From positions 1 through 55,456 of the forward strand of contig MKSW01000042.1 in NCBI GenBank assembly GCA_001897425.1: 55,456 nt of DNA. Reading direction: 5' to 3'. This DNA is from Actinobacteria bacterium 69-20. Its GTDB lineage: Bacteria > Actinomycetota > Actinomycetes > Mycobacteriales > Nakamurellaceae. Made by a program: the position numbers and the translations under genes. Shown one piece after another: positions 48,557 through 55,456 of this stretch; within the stretch, counting starts at the first letter, position 1, and each line of letters opens with the position of its first letter. The notes beneath the pieces are model-generated. The model was not told the DNA's origin. It worked only from the letters and a program-made list of their open reading frames with translations, and ran no database searches.

Positions 48557-49780
48557 GTGCCTCACCGCAACGCGCTGTCCGCATCGAAGACGCCTGATCA
48601 GGAAAAGGTCCTCGCGGCTGTGCCGCGCGGGTTGCTGCCGTTGCTGACCGCGGCGGCGTTCCTGATCTTCGCGCAGGCGTTCATGATCGCTCCGATCCTG
48701 CCGCAACTGGCGAGGGCCTTCGGGACCACACCCGGCACCGCCGGCCTGGCGGTGCCGGCCTACCTGGTGCCGTACGGGGTGATGACGCTGGTGTGGGGGC
48801 CGCTGTCCGACCGCGTCGGGCGCCGGCCGGTCATCCTCGGATCCCTGGCCGCGTTCACCATCCTCACCGCCGTCACCGCCCTCGCCGACAGCGCGGGCAC
48901 CTTCATCGGGATGCGGGTGATCACCGCCATCGGCGCCAGCGGCGTGGTGCCGATCGCACTGGCCCTGATCGGGGATGTCTTCCCCTTCGCCCGGCGCGGC
49001 CGGGCCCTGGGCTGGCTGTTCGGCGGCATGGCCGGGGGAATCGCGGTGGGCTCCACCGCCGGCGCCCTGGCCGAGCCCTATATCGGCTGGCCGGGACTGT
49101 TCCTGACCGTCGCCGCCGGCGGGGTGCTGCTGCTGGTCGTCGCCCTGGCCGCCCGCGTATTGCCTGCCACCTCCCGCCCGGCCACGGTGCCGCCACTACG
49201 GGCTGTCGCAGCCGGATACCGGAGTCTGCTGCGCAGCGCCCGCGGACGGCGCACGTACAGCTTCGTGCTGTTCAACGCGGTGCTGCACTCCGGGATCTAC
49301 ACCTGGCTGGGCCTGTACCTGACCCAGCGGTTCGCGCTCGGCCCGGTCGGGATCGGACTGGCGCTGCTCGGCTACGGCATCCCCGGCTTCCTGCTCGGCC
49401 CCCTCGTCGGCCACCTGGCCGACCGCTACGGCCGCGCCCGCATCATCCCCACCGGCGTCGCCCTGGCCGCCGCGTGCGCACTGCTGCTGGCCACCGAACT
49501 GCCCCTGCCCGCCGCCGCCCTGACCATCACCGCACTGTCACTCGGCTACGACATGACCCAGCCGCCCCTGGGCGGCATCGTCACCGACCTGCCCGGCCAC
49601 CGCGGCCAGGCCATGGGCCTGAACGTCTTCACACTCTTCACCGGCTTCGGGCTGGGCAGCCTCGCCTTCCAAGCCCTACTGCCCACCGGGTTCACCACCG
49701 CGTTCACCATCTTCGGCGTGATCGCCCTGATCGCCGCCGCCCTCGCCGTCCCGCTCTTCCGTGGTGAACGGGCACGCTGA
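48557..49780 (+). CDS. MFS efflux transporter
   Basis: A 407-residue major-facilitator protein with about twelve hydrophobic segments. The loop motif WGPLSDRVGRRPVIL (motif A) comes after the second helix, and the second half has the related HLADRYGRAR. The Bcr/CflA-like or drug-efflux branch is likely; substrate unknown. GTG 48557 follows AAGGAACAACAAAG. A 124-base gap from the metal operon suggests its own promoter or read-through. Confidence 0.85.
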   Translation: MPHRNALSASKTPDQEKVLAAVPRGLLPLLTAAAFLIFAQAFMIAPILPQLARAFGTTPGTAGLAVPAYLVPYGVMTLVWGPLSDRVGRRPVILGSLAAFTILTAVTALADSAGTFIGMRVITAIGASGVVPIALALIGDVFPFARRGRALGWLFGGMAGGIAVGSTAGALAEPYIGWPGLFLTVAAGGVLLLVVALAARVLPATSRPATVPPLRAVAAGYRSLLRSARGRRTYSFVLFNAVLHSGIYTWLGLYLTQRFALGPVGIGLALLGYGIPGFLLGPLVGHLADRYGRARIIPTGVALAAACALLLATELPLPAAALTITALSLGYDMTQPPLGGIVTDLPGHRGQAMGLNVFTLFTGFGLGSLAFQALLPTGFTTAFTIFGVIALIAAALAVPLFRGERAR

Positions 49781-50025
49781 CCCCCTGCGCGGGAACGGGG
49801 ACCCCGGCCTCTACGCAGGGTGCCCGGCCCCGCCGTCGGGCCGGTATCCGGCAGCGGCACGTGCCCACCAGCGGCACTGCAGCTGGTGTACTGCCTGCGC
49901 GGAGCCGTGCAGCAGGACACGTCCAACGCGCCGTTCCGTGTTCGCAGAAATGAGTAGTTCTGAGAGATCACGGACCCCCACCGGGCCGTGTCCGGTTTGC
50001 CCCTGATCTTCGTTCTCATAACCTC

Positions 50026-50044
50026 TCGCAAAACAGCTTTCGCA
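50026..50044. promoter_or_regulatory. Candidate resolution-site (res) dyad
   Basis: TCGCAAAACAGCTTTCGCA is an imperfect dyad 29 bases before the recombinase start, as expected for a res subsite or recombinase operator. The gap 49781-50072 has no gene and should contain the whole res site; I could not delimit the other subsites. Confidence 0.5.
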
Positions 50045-50072
50045 CAATGCCCCGCGCGATAGGTTCTGCGAC

Positions 50073-50966
50073 ATGCCAGAGCTCGCCGAACCGGCCGCCG
50101 CCGTCGAACAGTTCGACTGCCCCACCTGTGAAGTGCCCGCCGGAAGCACCTGCCGCACCCGCGGCGGCAAGGTCGCCCCGAAGTACCACACCCCGCGCTT
50201 CATGCTCGTCCCCCAACTCCGCGCCGAACTCGAAGTCCGCACCCCCGCCGACCGCGGCCCCGGCCGCGCGTGGGAGATGGGTCCAGCCATCGACGCCGCT
50301 GTCCCGGAGGCCGCGACGAAACCCACAAGGGTGGGTTACGCCCGTTGCAGTACCGCCCAGCAAGAACTCCAGAGCCAGCTCGACGCCCTCCAGGAGGCCG
50401 GGTGCGACCCGGTCTTCTCGGAGAAGATCAGCACCCGGATCAAGGTGCGGCCCGAGTTCGTGAAGGCGATGGACTTCGCCCGCACCATCAAGAAGGCCGT
50501 CCCCCACCAGCGGGTGATCTTCACTGTGCATGAGATGAAGCGTCTCGGACGTGGCGCCGCCGAACTCCTGGCCATCGCCGAGGACCTGCGCCACCACGAC
50601 ATCGAACTCGAACTCCTCACCGGCCCCCTCCAGGGGGTCTATGACCCGTCCGGGCACGGCGCCGCCCTGTTCGCGTTCTTCGCCGGCATGGCCGAGTCCG
50701 AACGCGAGTACATCCGGGAGAAATCTCTTGAAGGCCAGGCGTCCGCCCGCGAGCGCGGCCGACACGGCGGCCGTCCCAAGGTCGTCGACGACGACATGGC
50801 CGCCTACGCCCGCAGCCTGCGAGCCAACGGGATCCCCGTACCGCAGATCGCGAGCAAGCTCGTCATCACCTCGGGCAAGAACAAGGGCGAACACCCCTCG
50901 GTCGCCACCGTCTACCGCATCCTCGCCGAGTACGACGTCACCCCACGGCCTGAGCATCACAGATAG
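50073..50966 (+). CDS. tnpR: Serine recombinase (resolvase) with N-terminal zinc-binding knuckle
   Basis: A 297-residue recombinase, longer than the ~185 of classic Tn3 resolvases. Residues 16-39 form a Cys3His knuckle (CPTC, C27, H39) like small phage-type zinc domains. The resolvase domain starts at VGYARCSTAQQ with catalytic Ser93; RLGRG is the conserved arginine motif, and FFAGMAESERE follows. A C-terminal HTH lies around RANGIPVPQIASKL. Its stop codon is inside the right inverted repeat. The added knuckle may change site recognition. Confidence 0.88.
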   Translation: MPELAEPAAAVEQFDCPTCEVPAGSTCRTRGGKVAPKYHTPRFMLVPQLRAELEVRTPADRGPGRAWEMGPAIDAAVPEAATKPTRVGYARCSTAQQELQSQLDALQEAGCDPVFSEKISTRIKVRPEFVKAMDFARTIKKAVPHQRVIFTVHEMKRLGRGAAELLAIAEDLRHHDIELELLTGPLQGVYDPSGHGAALFAFFAGMAESEREYIREKSLEGQASARERGRHGGRPKVVDDDMAAYARSLRANGIPVPQIASKLVITSGKNKGEHPSVATVYRILAEYDVTPRPEHHR

Positions 50967-51005
50967 CTACTTTGCCCCTGGGGACGGAGGTAGGAGTCCG
51001 GGGCC
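50966..51005 (-). repeat. Right terminal inverted repeat
   Basis: Complement begins GGCCCCGGACTCC; 37 of 40 bases match the left end. It includes the last base of the recombinase stop codon. The right GATCA duplication follows at 51006-51010. Confidence 0.9.
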
Positions 51006-51150
51006 GATCACGGAGGACCTCGGCTACGACGCCGCCCCGGTCGTCGTCGTCGACCAGGACCCCGACAACCACTGGAACAGGTACCGCCCCGACCGTCTGG
51101 CTCACCTGGCGGCCGCGGCCGCGGAGGTGGCGGTCACCGCTGGCGGATAG
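51006..51150 (+). pseudogene. NrdH-like glutaredoxin, 3' part
   Basis: Continuation of the gene split at 41652: encodes TEDLGYDAAPVVVVDQDPDN through HLAAAAAEVAVTAGG and a stop at 51148-51150. It starts with the right copy of GATCA. It has no start codon or ribosome-binding site of its own. Confidence 0.92.
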
Positions 51151-51247
51151 GGCGCAGGACGCGCCAACAGCGCGGGCAGCGCACCGCGTCGACGTCGTCG
51201 ACGCCGTCCTCGTCGCACTCCACGCATCGGATCACGGCATGCTTCAC
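51134..51247 (-). CDS. Small zinc-ribbon protein (37 aa)
   Basis: A 37-residue product with two zinc knuckles, CVEC and CPRC, separated by a 12-residue acidic loop, and a basic tail (WRVLRPIRQR). GTG 51247 has an excellent AGGAGGAGCC site before it, which makes this short gene credible. Its end overlaps the convergent nrdH remnant by 17 bases. Such mini-ribbons often bind nucleic acid or proteins; the function is unknown. Confidence 0.6.
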   Translation of the reverse strand: MKHAVIRCVECDEDGVDDVDAVRCPRCWRVLRPIRQR

Positions 51248-51332
51248 GGCTCCTCCTGGTCGCCGGCGGCGCTGGGTCGCGCCGTCACTTCGAGGGTGAC
51301 GGCGACGTCCAGCCAGGACCGCAGACGCACGA

Positions 51333-51362
51333 GCGCCCCGACACCGCTCGGTGCCGGGGCGC
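51333..51362 (-). terminator. Hairpin after the mobilisation accessory gene
   Basis: GCGCCCCGACACCG and CGGTGCCGGGGCGC form a 14-bp stem with one mismatch and a 2-base loop, 11 bases beyond the stop of the - strand gene at 51374. Confidence 0.6.
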
Positions 51363-51373
51363 GACGTGCGCGG

Positions 51374-52135
51374 TCAGCGCTGGATGCCGCGGTCGGCCTG
51401 ACGCGTCACGCCACGGGACCGTGCGGCCGGGGTCTTGCCGCGGGCCGGCTTCTGCGCGGCCGCGGCCGGCGGGGTGGCCCGGCCCACGTCCGCGATCGCC
51501 GCGGCGGTGCGCGCGTCCTCGGGCACGCCGGCGACCGCGAGCCGCTGGTCGAGCTCGGCACGGCGCTCCGTCGAGTCCCAAGCCGGCACCCTCGCCGCGG
51601 CCTCGTGCTGTCGCTCGAGCGCGTCGTCGTGCGCGGTCGCGGCCTTCTCGAGCTCGACGAGTGCGACGTCGACCTCAGCGTCCGTCGCTGCCCCGGCCAG
51701 TACACCGGCAGCCTGGTTCTCGTCGGTCCGTGCGACCTCCTCCTCCGCTGTCGCGCGGTGGAGCTCGGCCTGCCGGTCGAGCCAGTCGCCGGCTCCGCTG
51801 TCACGCAGCCGCTCGTCGATCACGCAAGCCGCAGCCTCCGCTGCCGGGTCGTACTGGCGCCAGGCTTCGGCGGTCTGCCGGACGTTCGAGACGTCCGCTG
51901 GCTGTGCCGTCGACCACCACTCCTCGTGGTGCACGACCGCCAGCTGAGCGATCGCCGTCGCGCGGTCCGCGTCCAGTCGCGCGACCAGCTCGTGGGTCCG
52001 TGCCTGGCTGGCCCGGGCGCTGTTCTCGGCCTCGCTGTGGGTGTTCCTAGCCAAGGACTCGGCCAGGTAGGCACCGGTCGTCACGGCGGTCACTGCACGG
52101 CTCCTGAGGGCTTCCTCGGGGGTCTCTTCGCTCAC
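51374..52135 (-). CDS. Hypothetical protein downstream of the relaxase
   Basis: A 253-residue, Ala/Glu-rich, almost wholly helical protein with long coiled-coil-like stretches (VARLDADRATAIAQLAVV, VALVELEKAATAHDDALERQ) and a basic, Pro/Ala-rich C-terminus. No family recognised. GTG 52135 follows GGGAGAAG. It is the third gene in the mobC-relaxase transcript direction, with a 55-base gap after the relaxase, so a relaxosome accessory role is plausible. Confidence 0.65.
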   Translation of the reverse strand: MSEETPEEALRSRAVTAVTTGAYLAESLARNTHSEAENSARASQARTHELVARLDADRATAIAQLAVVHHEEWWSTAQPADVSNVRQTAEAWRQYDPAAEAAACVIDERLRDSGAGDWLDRQAELHRATAEEEVARTDENQAAGVLAGAATDAEVDVALVELEKAATAHDDALERQHEAAARVPAWDSTERRAELDQRLAVAGVPEDARTAAAIADVGRATPPAAAAQKPARGKTPAARSRGVTRQADRGIQR

Positions 52136-52190
52136 CGTTCTTCTCCCTCTTCGTCGTTGTCCGGTCCCCCGACTGGAAACTCACGAAGCG

Positions 52191-53792
52191 CTACCGCTCG
52201 ATCCCTCCGGCCGGCGGCCCGCGGTGTGCAGGCTTCGCCGGTGGAGTCAGCGGCGTCGGGATCGGCGCTGCTGGGCGCTGGCTGCTCGGTGCTGTGCGCG
52301 TCGCGGAGGGCGCTCCGACGCCGGCGTACTGCGCCGGCACGGGCGGCAGCTGACGCGCGACGTCAGCCAGCTGCATCCGCACCGCGCGCTCGATCGCCGC
52401 GGCCTGCTGCGCATGGCCCAGAGCCCGGTGAGCGTCGTGCAGTGCACGCATCGTGTTGAGCACCTGGCGCAACAGGACCGCGTGCGCCGTCTTGCTCGAC
52501 CCGCCGGCGGCCGCAGCCGTGAAGATCCGGGCCGCGCCGCGCAAGCCGGGTCGCGGCACGACCGCCTCGCGCACCCTCCAGGCGCGCACGTGCGCCGACC
52601 GCCCAAGGACCGCGGCCGCCTCGGCCAGCGGCCCCGGGCTCGCCTCGACCTGCACCGACCACGCCGCCAGTGCGCCGGCGGCCTGCTTGGCGACGGACGT
52701 CCACGTGGCCAGGTCGTCGGGCGCGATGGCGCGCAGCCGTTCGCGCAGCGCGGCCGCCTCGGCGGCGTACTGCTGCCACGCCGCGGGATCCGACGTCGTG
52801 CTCTCCGCACCAGGGGCTACCGGTCGCTGTCCGCGTGCCGCGGCCGTCCACTCGGCGGCAGCGACGGACGCCGCCTCGGGGGAGTCCGGCCACTCCGCGC
52901 GCAGCCGCGGCAAGGTCAGGTCGCGGGCGAGCTGGCCGCCGCCGAACCACACCGGCCGGGTGCCATCGGCCGGCCGTTCAGCCACGGAGTAGCCGCTGAC
53001 GACATCGGTTGTTCCGGCCGCGTACCGGGGCCGCACCAACAGCCCGGCACGCCGCGCGCGGCGCACGAACTCGCCCTCGTCGCCAGCTGCCGCGACGCAC
53101 GCCCGGACCCGTCGCTCGAGGGAGCGGCGCTGCGTCTCGGGTCGTCCCTCACGCGCCGCCCGCTCCAGCTCGCCAGGCTTGACGCCCCGCTCTCCGAGGC
53201 CGGCCTGCCGCGACTCAAGAACCTCGAGCCCGTAGTCGACCTCGAGCTCGCGCGCGGCCTGCTGGGCGCGCGGCCAGTCGCGCCAGGTCCGCGCCTTGGT
53301 CCCGTCCTCGCGCACCAGGTTGACGGCGATGTGGATGTGGTCGTTGCCGTTCGTCGACGCGCCGTGGTGGATCGCGACCCACCGGCACGGTGCCCGACCG
53401 TCGCTGTCGTCGAACCCCATCTTGCGGACGAAGTCCTCTGCGATCGACGCCCACGTGGTGTCGGGCAGCGGCCCATCCCCGGCGCGCAGCGACAGCGAAC
53501 AGTGCCACACGTGAGCGTCGCCCTCACCCACCTTGACGTGGCTGCCGGAGGCCTCGTCCCAGCGCGTGATGGGCGCGGTGATCGTGGTGCCGAACACCGT
53601 GGACGGCTCGTCGAGGTAGCGCGCGAGAGAGCGCGCGGACTCCCGCGAAGGGGTCTCCTCGCCGTGCCACGCCATCACGACGCTGTCACCCGCGATGACC
53701 CGCTGGTCGGTGTGCTCGTTGTGCCGGCCGGCACCCAGGAGGTAGGCCACGAGGCCGGCCATCCGGCCGCCACGCGACACGTTCGGCATCAT
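52191..53792 (-). CDS. Relaxase / mobilisation nuclease
   Basis: A 533-residue relaxase. The N-terminal domain has RMAGLVAYLLG, with a Tyr that may be nucleophilic. The three-His metal site lies in WVAIHHGASTNGNDHIHIAV (His143, His152, His154), the motif III of MobA/VirD2-like relaxases. The C-terminal ~280 residues are helical and end Pro-rich. It nicks oriT and leads the strand into the recipient. ATG 53792 overlaps the mobC stop; the open frame continues to 54542 but that part lies over mobC and oriT and is not used. Confidence 0.88.
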   Translation of the reverse strand: MMPNVSRGGRMAGLVAYLLGAGRHNEHTDQRVIAGDSVVMAWHGEETPSRESARSLARYLDEPSTVFGTTITAPITRWDEASGSHVKVGEGDAHVWHCSLSLRAGDGPLPDTTWASIAEDFVRKMGFDDSDGRAPCRWVAIHHGASTNGNDHIHIAVNLVREDGTKARTWRDWPRAQQAARELEVDYGLEVLESRQAGLGERGVKPGELERAAREGRPETQRRSLERRVRACVAAAGDEGEFVRRARRAGLLVRPRYAAGTTDVVSGYSVAERPADGTRPVWFGGGQLARDLTLPRLRAEWPDSPEAASVAAAEWTAAARGQRPVAPGAESTTSDPAAWQQYAAEAAALRERLRAIAPDDLATWTSVAKQAAGALAAWSVQVEASPGPLAEAAAVLGRSAHVRAWRVREAVVPRPGLRGAARIFTAAAAGGSSKTAHAVLLRQVLNTMRALHDAHRALGHAQQAAAIERAVRMQLADVARQLPPVPAQYAGVGAPSATRTAPSSQRPAAPIPTPLTPPAKPAHRGPPAGGIER

Positions 53793-54196
53793 CGGTCGAC
53801 CAGCCGACCGAGCGCTTGGTGCAGCCGGGGGAGTAGTTCGCCACGCAGGTAGGCGATCGTCGGGGCCGCTTCCGCCGGCACTTCCCCGGTGGCGTTCGCC
53901 GCCTTGGTCATCTGGTTGATGTTGTTGGACAGCGCCGCTGCCAGCCGCGTCAGCCGGAACAGCTCGGCCGCGAGCTGCTGCCGCTCCGAGGCCGTCAGGC
54001 CGACGTCGCCGGCGAACGTCGACTCGACGAGCAGGCGGGGTATCGAGATCCCTCGCGCGTCTGCCTCCACGCGCAGCCGGAGGTACTCGTCCGCGTCGAC
54101 CTTGACCTGCACGGCGTGTGTGCGCCGGGTGGAAGCGTTCGCGCGCCGGCGGCGAGCCGGCCGCAGACGAGGCACGTCCTCGCGGGCCTCGTCCAT
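53789..54196 (-). CDS. mobC: MobC-like relaxosome accessory protein
   Basis: A 135-residue protein: a basic start (LRPARRRRANASTRR), an RHH-like strand-helix region (HAVQVKVDADEYLRLRVEA), and the MobC signature LSNNINQMTKAANATG near residue 95, ending with a helical GELLPRLHQALGRLV. MobC proteins open DNA at oriT and assist the relaxase. ATG 54196 with GGAGGTGCG upstream is chosen; the longer open frame upstream overlaps the oriT repeats. Confidence 0.85.
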   Translation of the reverse strand: MDEAREDVPRLRPARRRRANASTRRTHAVQVKVDADEYLRLRVEADARGISIPRLLVESTFAGDVGLTASERQQLAAELFRLTRLAAALSNNINQMTKAANATGEVPAEAAPTIAYLRGELLPRLHQALGRLVDR

Positions 54197-54221
54197 CGCA
54201 CCTCCACGCCCAGCGCAGCGA

Positions 54222-54330
54222 CCCCGCATCTGCGGGGACCACACGAAGTGTGCCCCGAGCGACCGGCCGCGGTCGAGCGGCAAGCGCACTTGGCATAGCC
54301 AAGTGTCTAGCTTGCTCCGTCGTTGGCCTG
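54222..54330. other. Candidate origin of transfer (oriT)
   Basis: Directly upstream of mobC lie three short perfect inverted repeats: CCCCGCA/TGCGGGG (54222-54237), CACAC/GTGTG (54240-54252) and CACTTGGC-ATA-GCCAAGTG (54287-54305). A few bases further is TAGCTTGC (54308), which matches 6 of 8 bases of the RP4/VirD2-type nick core TATCCTGC. Repeats plus an adjacent nick-like core before relaxosome genes is the usual oriT layout. Confidence 0.6.
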
Positions 54331-54427
54331 TTTGGCGGTAGCGTCAGGGACGCCGTGGGGTGGCGTTCCGCACCGTCGCCCACAGGACGACCGGCTCGTG
54401 CGGGCCGTTGTCCGTTGGGAGAGAACG

Positions 54428-54727
54428 ATGGTTGACGCCAAGTCGTATGAGGAGCAGCTGCGCGCGCTCCAGGAGGCGCGCATGGGAGCCGCTCGGCCGC
54501 TGGCCGAGCGGGCCTCTGCGGTCGCGCGGGCGCGCGCCGCACTCGATGAAGAGGAGGCGCGCTACGCGCGCGCCTGGGCCGCGGCGATCGCGGCCGGCTG
54601 GACGGATGCCGAGCTGCGCAAGGTGTTCAAGGACGCGCCGGCTGCGCCGGCACGACCTCGTTCCCGCGCGCGCGGCGCGCGGCCTTCGGCGCCCACGGGG
54701 GTCGACGCCGCCGGCGGCGAGGCGTGA
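54428..54727 (+). CDS. Hypothetical helical protein next to oriT
   Basis: A 99-residue protein: a charged helical N-terminal two-thirds (SYEEQLRALQEARMGAARPL and ARAALDEEEARYARAWAA), a short HTH-like turn (AGWTDAELRKVF), and a basic Pro/Arg/Ala tail. It could be a small DNA-binding protein acting at the nearby oriT. GGGAGAG precedes the ATG. It overlaps the next gene by four bases and diverges from mobC. Confidence 0.6.
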   Translation: MVDAKSYEEQLRALQEARMGAARPLAERASAVARARAALDEEEARYARAWAAAIAAGWTDAELRKVFKDAPAAPARPRSRARGARPSAPTGVDAAGGEA

Positions 54728-55284
54728 GCCGGTACGGCTTCACCGCCGAGGACGGCACGGACTGGATCGTCGGCTACGACGAGGTCACGGGCTCGATGTT
54801 CGGCTGGTGCACCGACGTGAGGCCTGTTGAGTTCGATGTCCACCGCGACGGGCACCAGGAGTGGTGGTCGGTCGAGTGGGACGCCGGACTCGGGTCCTTC
54901 GAGGTCACGCGATACGCGGCTGGCGGTTCACCGCATATGCAGTGGTGCCGCACGCCGGACGACGTCGCGGCCGCCGCCGGCGGGCCGCTCAACGACGACG
55001 TGCGGCGTGGGCTGGCGGCCGCGCAGGCGGCACCAGCAGACGTCGGCGCCGGCGCACGCTTGGCCACAGTCGCGGACCTCGAGCGCGCCCTTGGCGGCCG
55101 AGCCGCACTGCCTCCCGAGGTGCGCGATCGCCTCGATGCAGACCGGACCCTCGCGGAAGCGCGAACCGGCTTCCGCCTCGCCGGCATGCAAGCGGCGAGC
55201 ACCGCGTCGAGATCGACGACACCAGCCATGGCACGCGCCACCCCGCCAGCCGCGCTCGCCAACAACGGGCTTGACCGAGGCTGA
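54724..55284 (+). CDS. Hypothetical protein, second gene of the oriT-proximal pair
   Basis: A 186-residue protein with no recognised family. The first ~90 residues are strand-rich with many aromatics (YGFTAEDGTDWIVGYDEV, EWWSVEWDAGLGSFEV). The rest is helical and Ala-rich, with a low-complexity end. GTG 54724 overlaps the upstream stop. A strong hairpin follows at 55301. Confidence 0.6.
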   Translation: MSRYGFTAEDGTDWIVGYDEVTGSMFGWCTDVRPVEFDVHRDGHQEWWSVEWDAGLGSFEVTRYAAGGSPHMQWCRTPDDVAAAAGGPLNDDVRRGLAAAQAAPADVGAGARLATVADLERALGGRAALPPEVRDRLDADRTLAEARTGFRLAGMQAASTASRSTTPAMARATPPAALANNGLDRG

Positions 55285-55300
55285 GCCCGGCGCCCCTCGA

Positions 55301-55351
55301 CCACCTGTGGACGGCCCGAGCTGCGCTCGGGCTCGGCCCGCCCACAGGTGG
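55301..55351. terminator. Nested hairpin after the oriT-proximal gene pair
   Basis: Outer arms CCACCTGTGG and CCACAGGTGG enclose an inner perfect stem GCCCGAGC-TGC-GCTCGGGC. It lies between the end of the 186-aa gene and the start of the HNH lipoprotein gene. Confidence 0.65.
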
Positions 55352-55399
55352 ACGACGGGACCCAACCGACACGACACCCTTCCTCCAGGGACACATCGC

Positions 55400-55456
55400 A
55401 TGACGAACCTCCAACCGCGCGTGCGGCGCGGGGTCGCCGTGCTCGCGGCGGGGCTC
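55400..55456 (+). CDS. HNH-family nuclease lipoprotein (5' end; continues at base 1)
   Basis: ATG 55400 begins 19 codons with arginines followed by a hydrophobic run (RRGVAVLAAGL) and reaches the last base in frame. The frame continues at base 1 with AGLLAAALAGC, completing a lipoprotein signal peptide, and runs to the stop at 699. The join makes sense only if the two window ends are adjacent. Confidence 0.85.
   Translation, partial: MTNLQPRVRRGVAVLAAGL

Larger units (their letters stand above)
41653..51005. mobile_element. Tn3-family transposon with metal-resistance cargo (9,353 bp)
   Basis: Bounded by 40-bp terminal inverted repeats with three mismatches and flanked by GATCA duplications. 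Order: tnpA (+), merR-like (-), HMA protein, P-type ATPase, small membrane protein, MFS transporter, res-like site, serine recombinase (+). Transposase and recombinase both look intact. The cargo combination and the YPC ATPase are unlike the classical mercury Tn3 elements I know. Confidence 0.92.

Noticed and set aside
52191-54542. Relaxase starting far upstream at 54542
   Set aside because: The added ~250 residues overlap mobC and the oriT repeats and are Arg/Pro-rich; the ATG coupled to the mobC stop is the natural start.

Overview
The window reads as a complete circular conjugative plasmid of a high-GC actinobacterium, opened at an arbitrary point. An open reading frame starting at 55400 runs off the right edge in the frame that enters at base 1 and stops at 699. 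The joined product is one lipoprotein with a proper lipobox and an HNH nuclease domain. The GC-rich codons, frequent GTG starts, 4-bp ATGA gene overlaps, LAxTG sortase signals and family content (SCO6880, DUF4913, DUF4192, DUF3560) all point to Actinobacteria. A Micrococcales-type host is my guess, not something the sequence proves. I recognised no rRNA or tRNA gene.

Layout. 1-5.9 kb is an accessory region: HNH lipoprotein, a DUF4238 gene next to a small HEPN-like gene, and a zeta-toxin operon. 6.1-9.6 kb is a complete IS1595-type element with metal-resistance cargo (P-type ATPase plus CmtR-like sensor) and an 8-bp target duplication. 9.6-10.8 kb holds small plasmid genes, including an NrdH-like glutaredoxin. 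11.3-14.1 kb is a four-gene surface-fibre operon (TasA/CalY-like protein, SipW-like signal peptidase, LAxTG protein, fibronectin-III protein). 14.9-20.4 kb is an array of four monocistronic cassettes (158-aa protein, DUF3560, DUF4192, ParB-like), each preceded by a repeated leader with nested inverted repeats. 20.6-25.6 kb is the replication and partition block: primase-polymerase-like Rep, ParA, a ribbon-helix-helix partner and a repeat array upstream of parA. 25.7-30.2 kb is a second regulator and surface-protein cluster. 30.5-41.5 kb is the conjugation (type IV secretion) operon with lipoproteins, an M23 peptidase, TrbL-, SCO6880-, VirB4- and VirD4-like proteins. 41.65-51.0 kb is a complete Tn3-family transposon carrying a MerR/HMA/P-type ATPase/MFS metal module; it has split a second nrdH gene. 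51.1-55.4 kb is the mobilisation region: relaxase, MobC, a candidate oriT and two small genes.

How it works together. Rep, ParA, the RHH protein, the ParB-like protein and the zeta system would maintain the plasmid. MobC and relaxase would process oriT, the VirD4-like protein would couple the DNA, and the T4SS with its wall hydrolase would export it. The two surface-protein clusters may help cell-cell contact. Both transposons add heavy-metal resistance.

The observations most worth following are: (1) the four repeated leaders, whose closing stems are conserved while the distal stem differs between two types, as expected for a structured RNA or a multi-site operator; (2) a second leader family, about 75 nt, that can mask the ribosome-binding site of two unrelated surface-protein genes; (3) a P-type ATPase whose metal-site CPC motif reads YPC; (4) a near-consensus LexA box split by the IS1595-type element.
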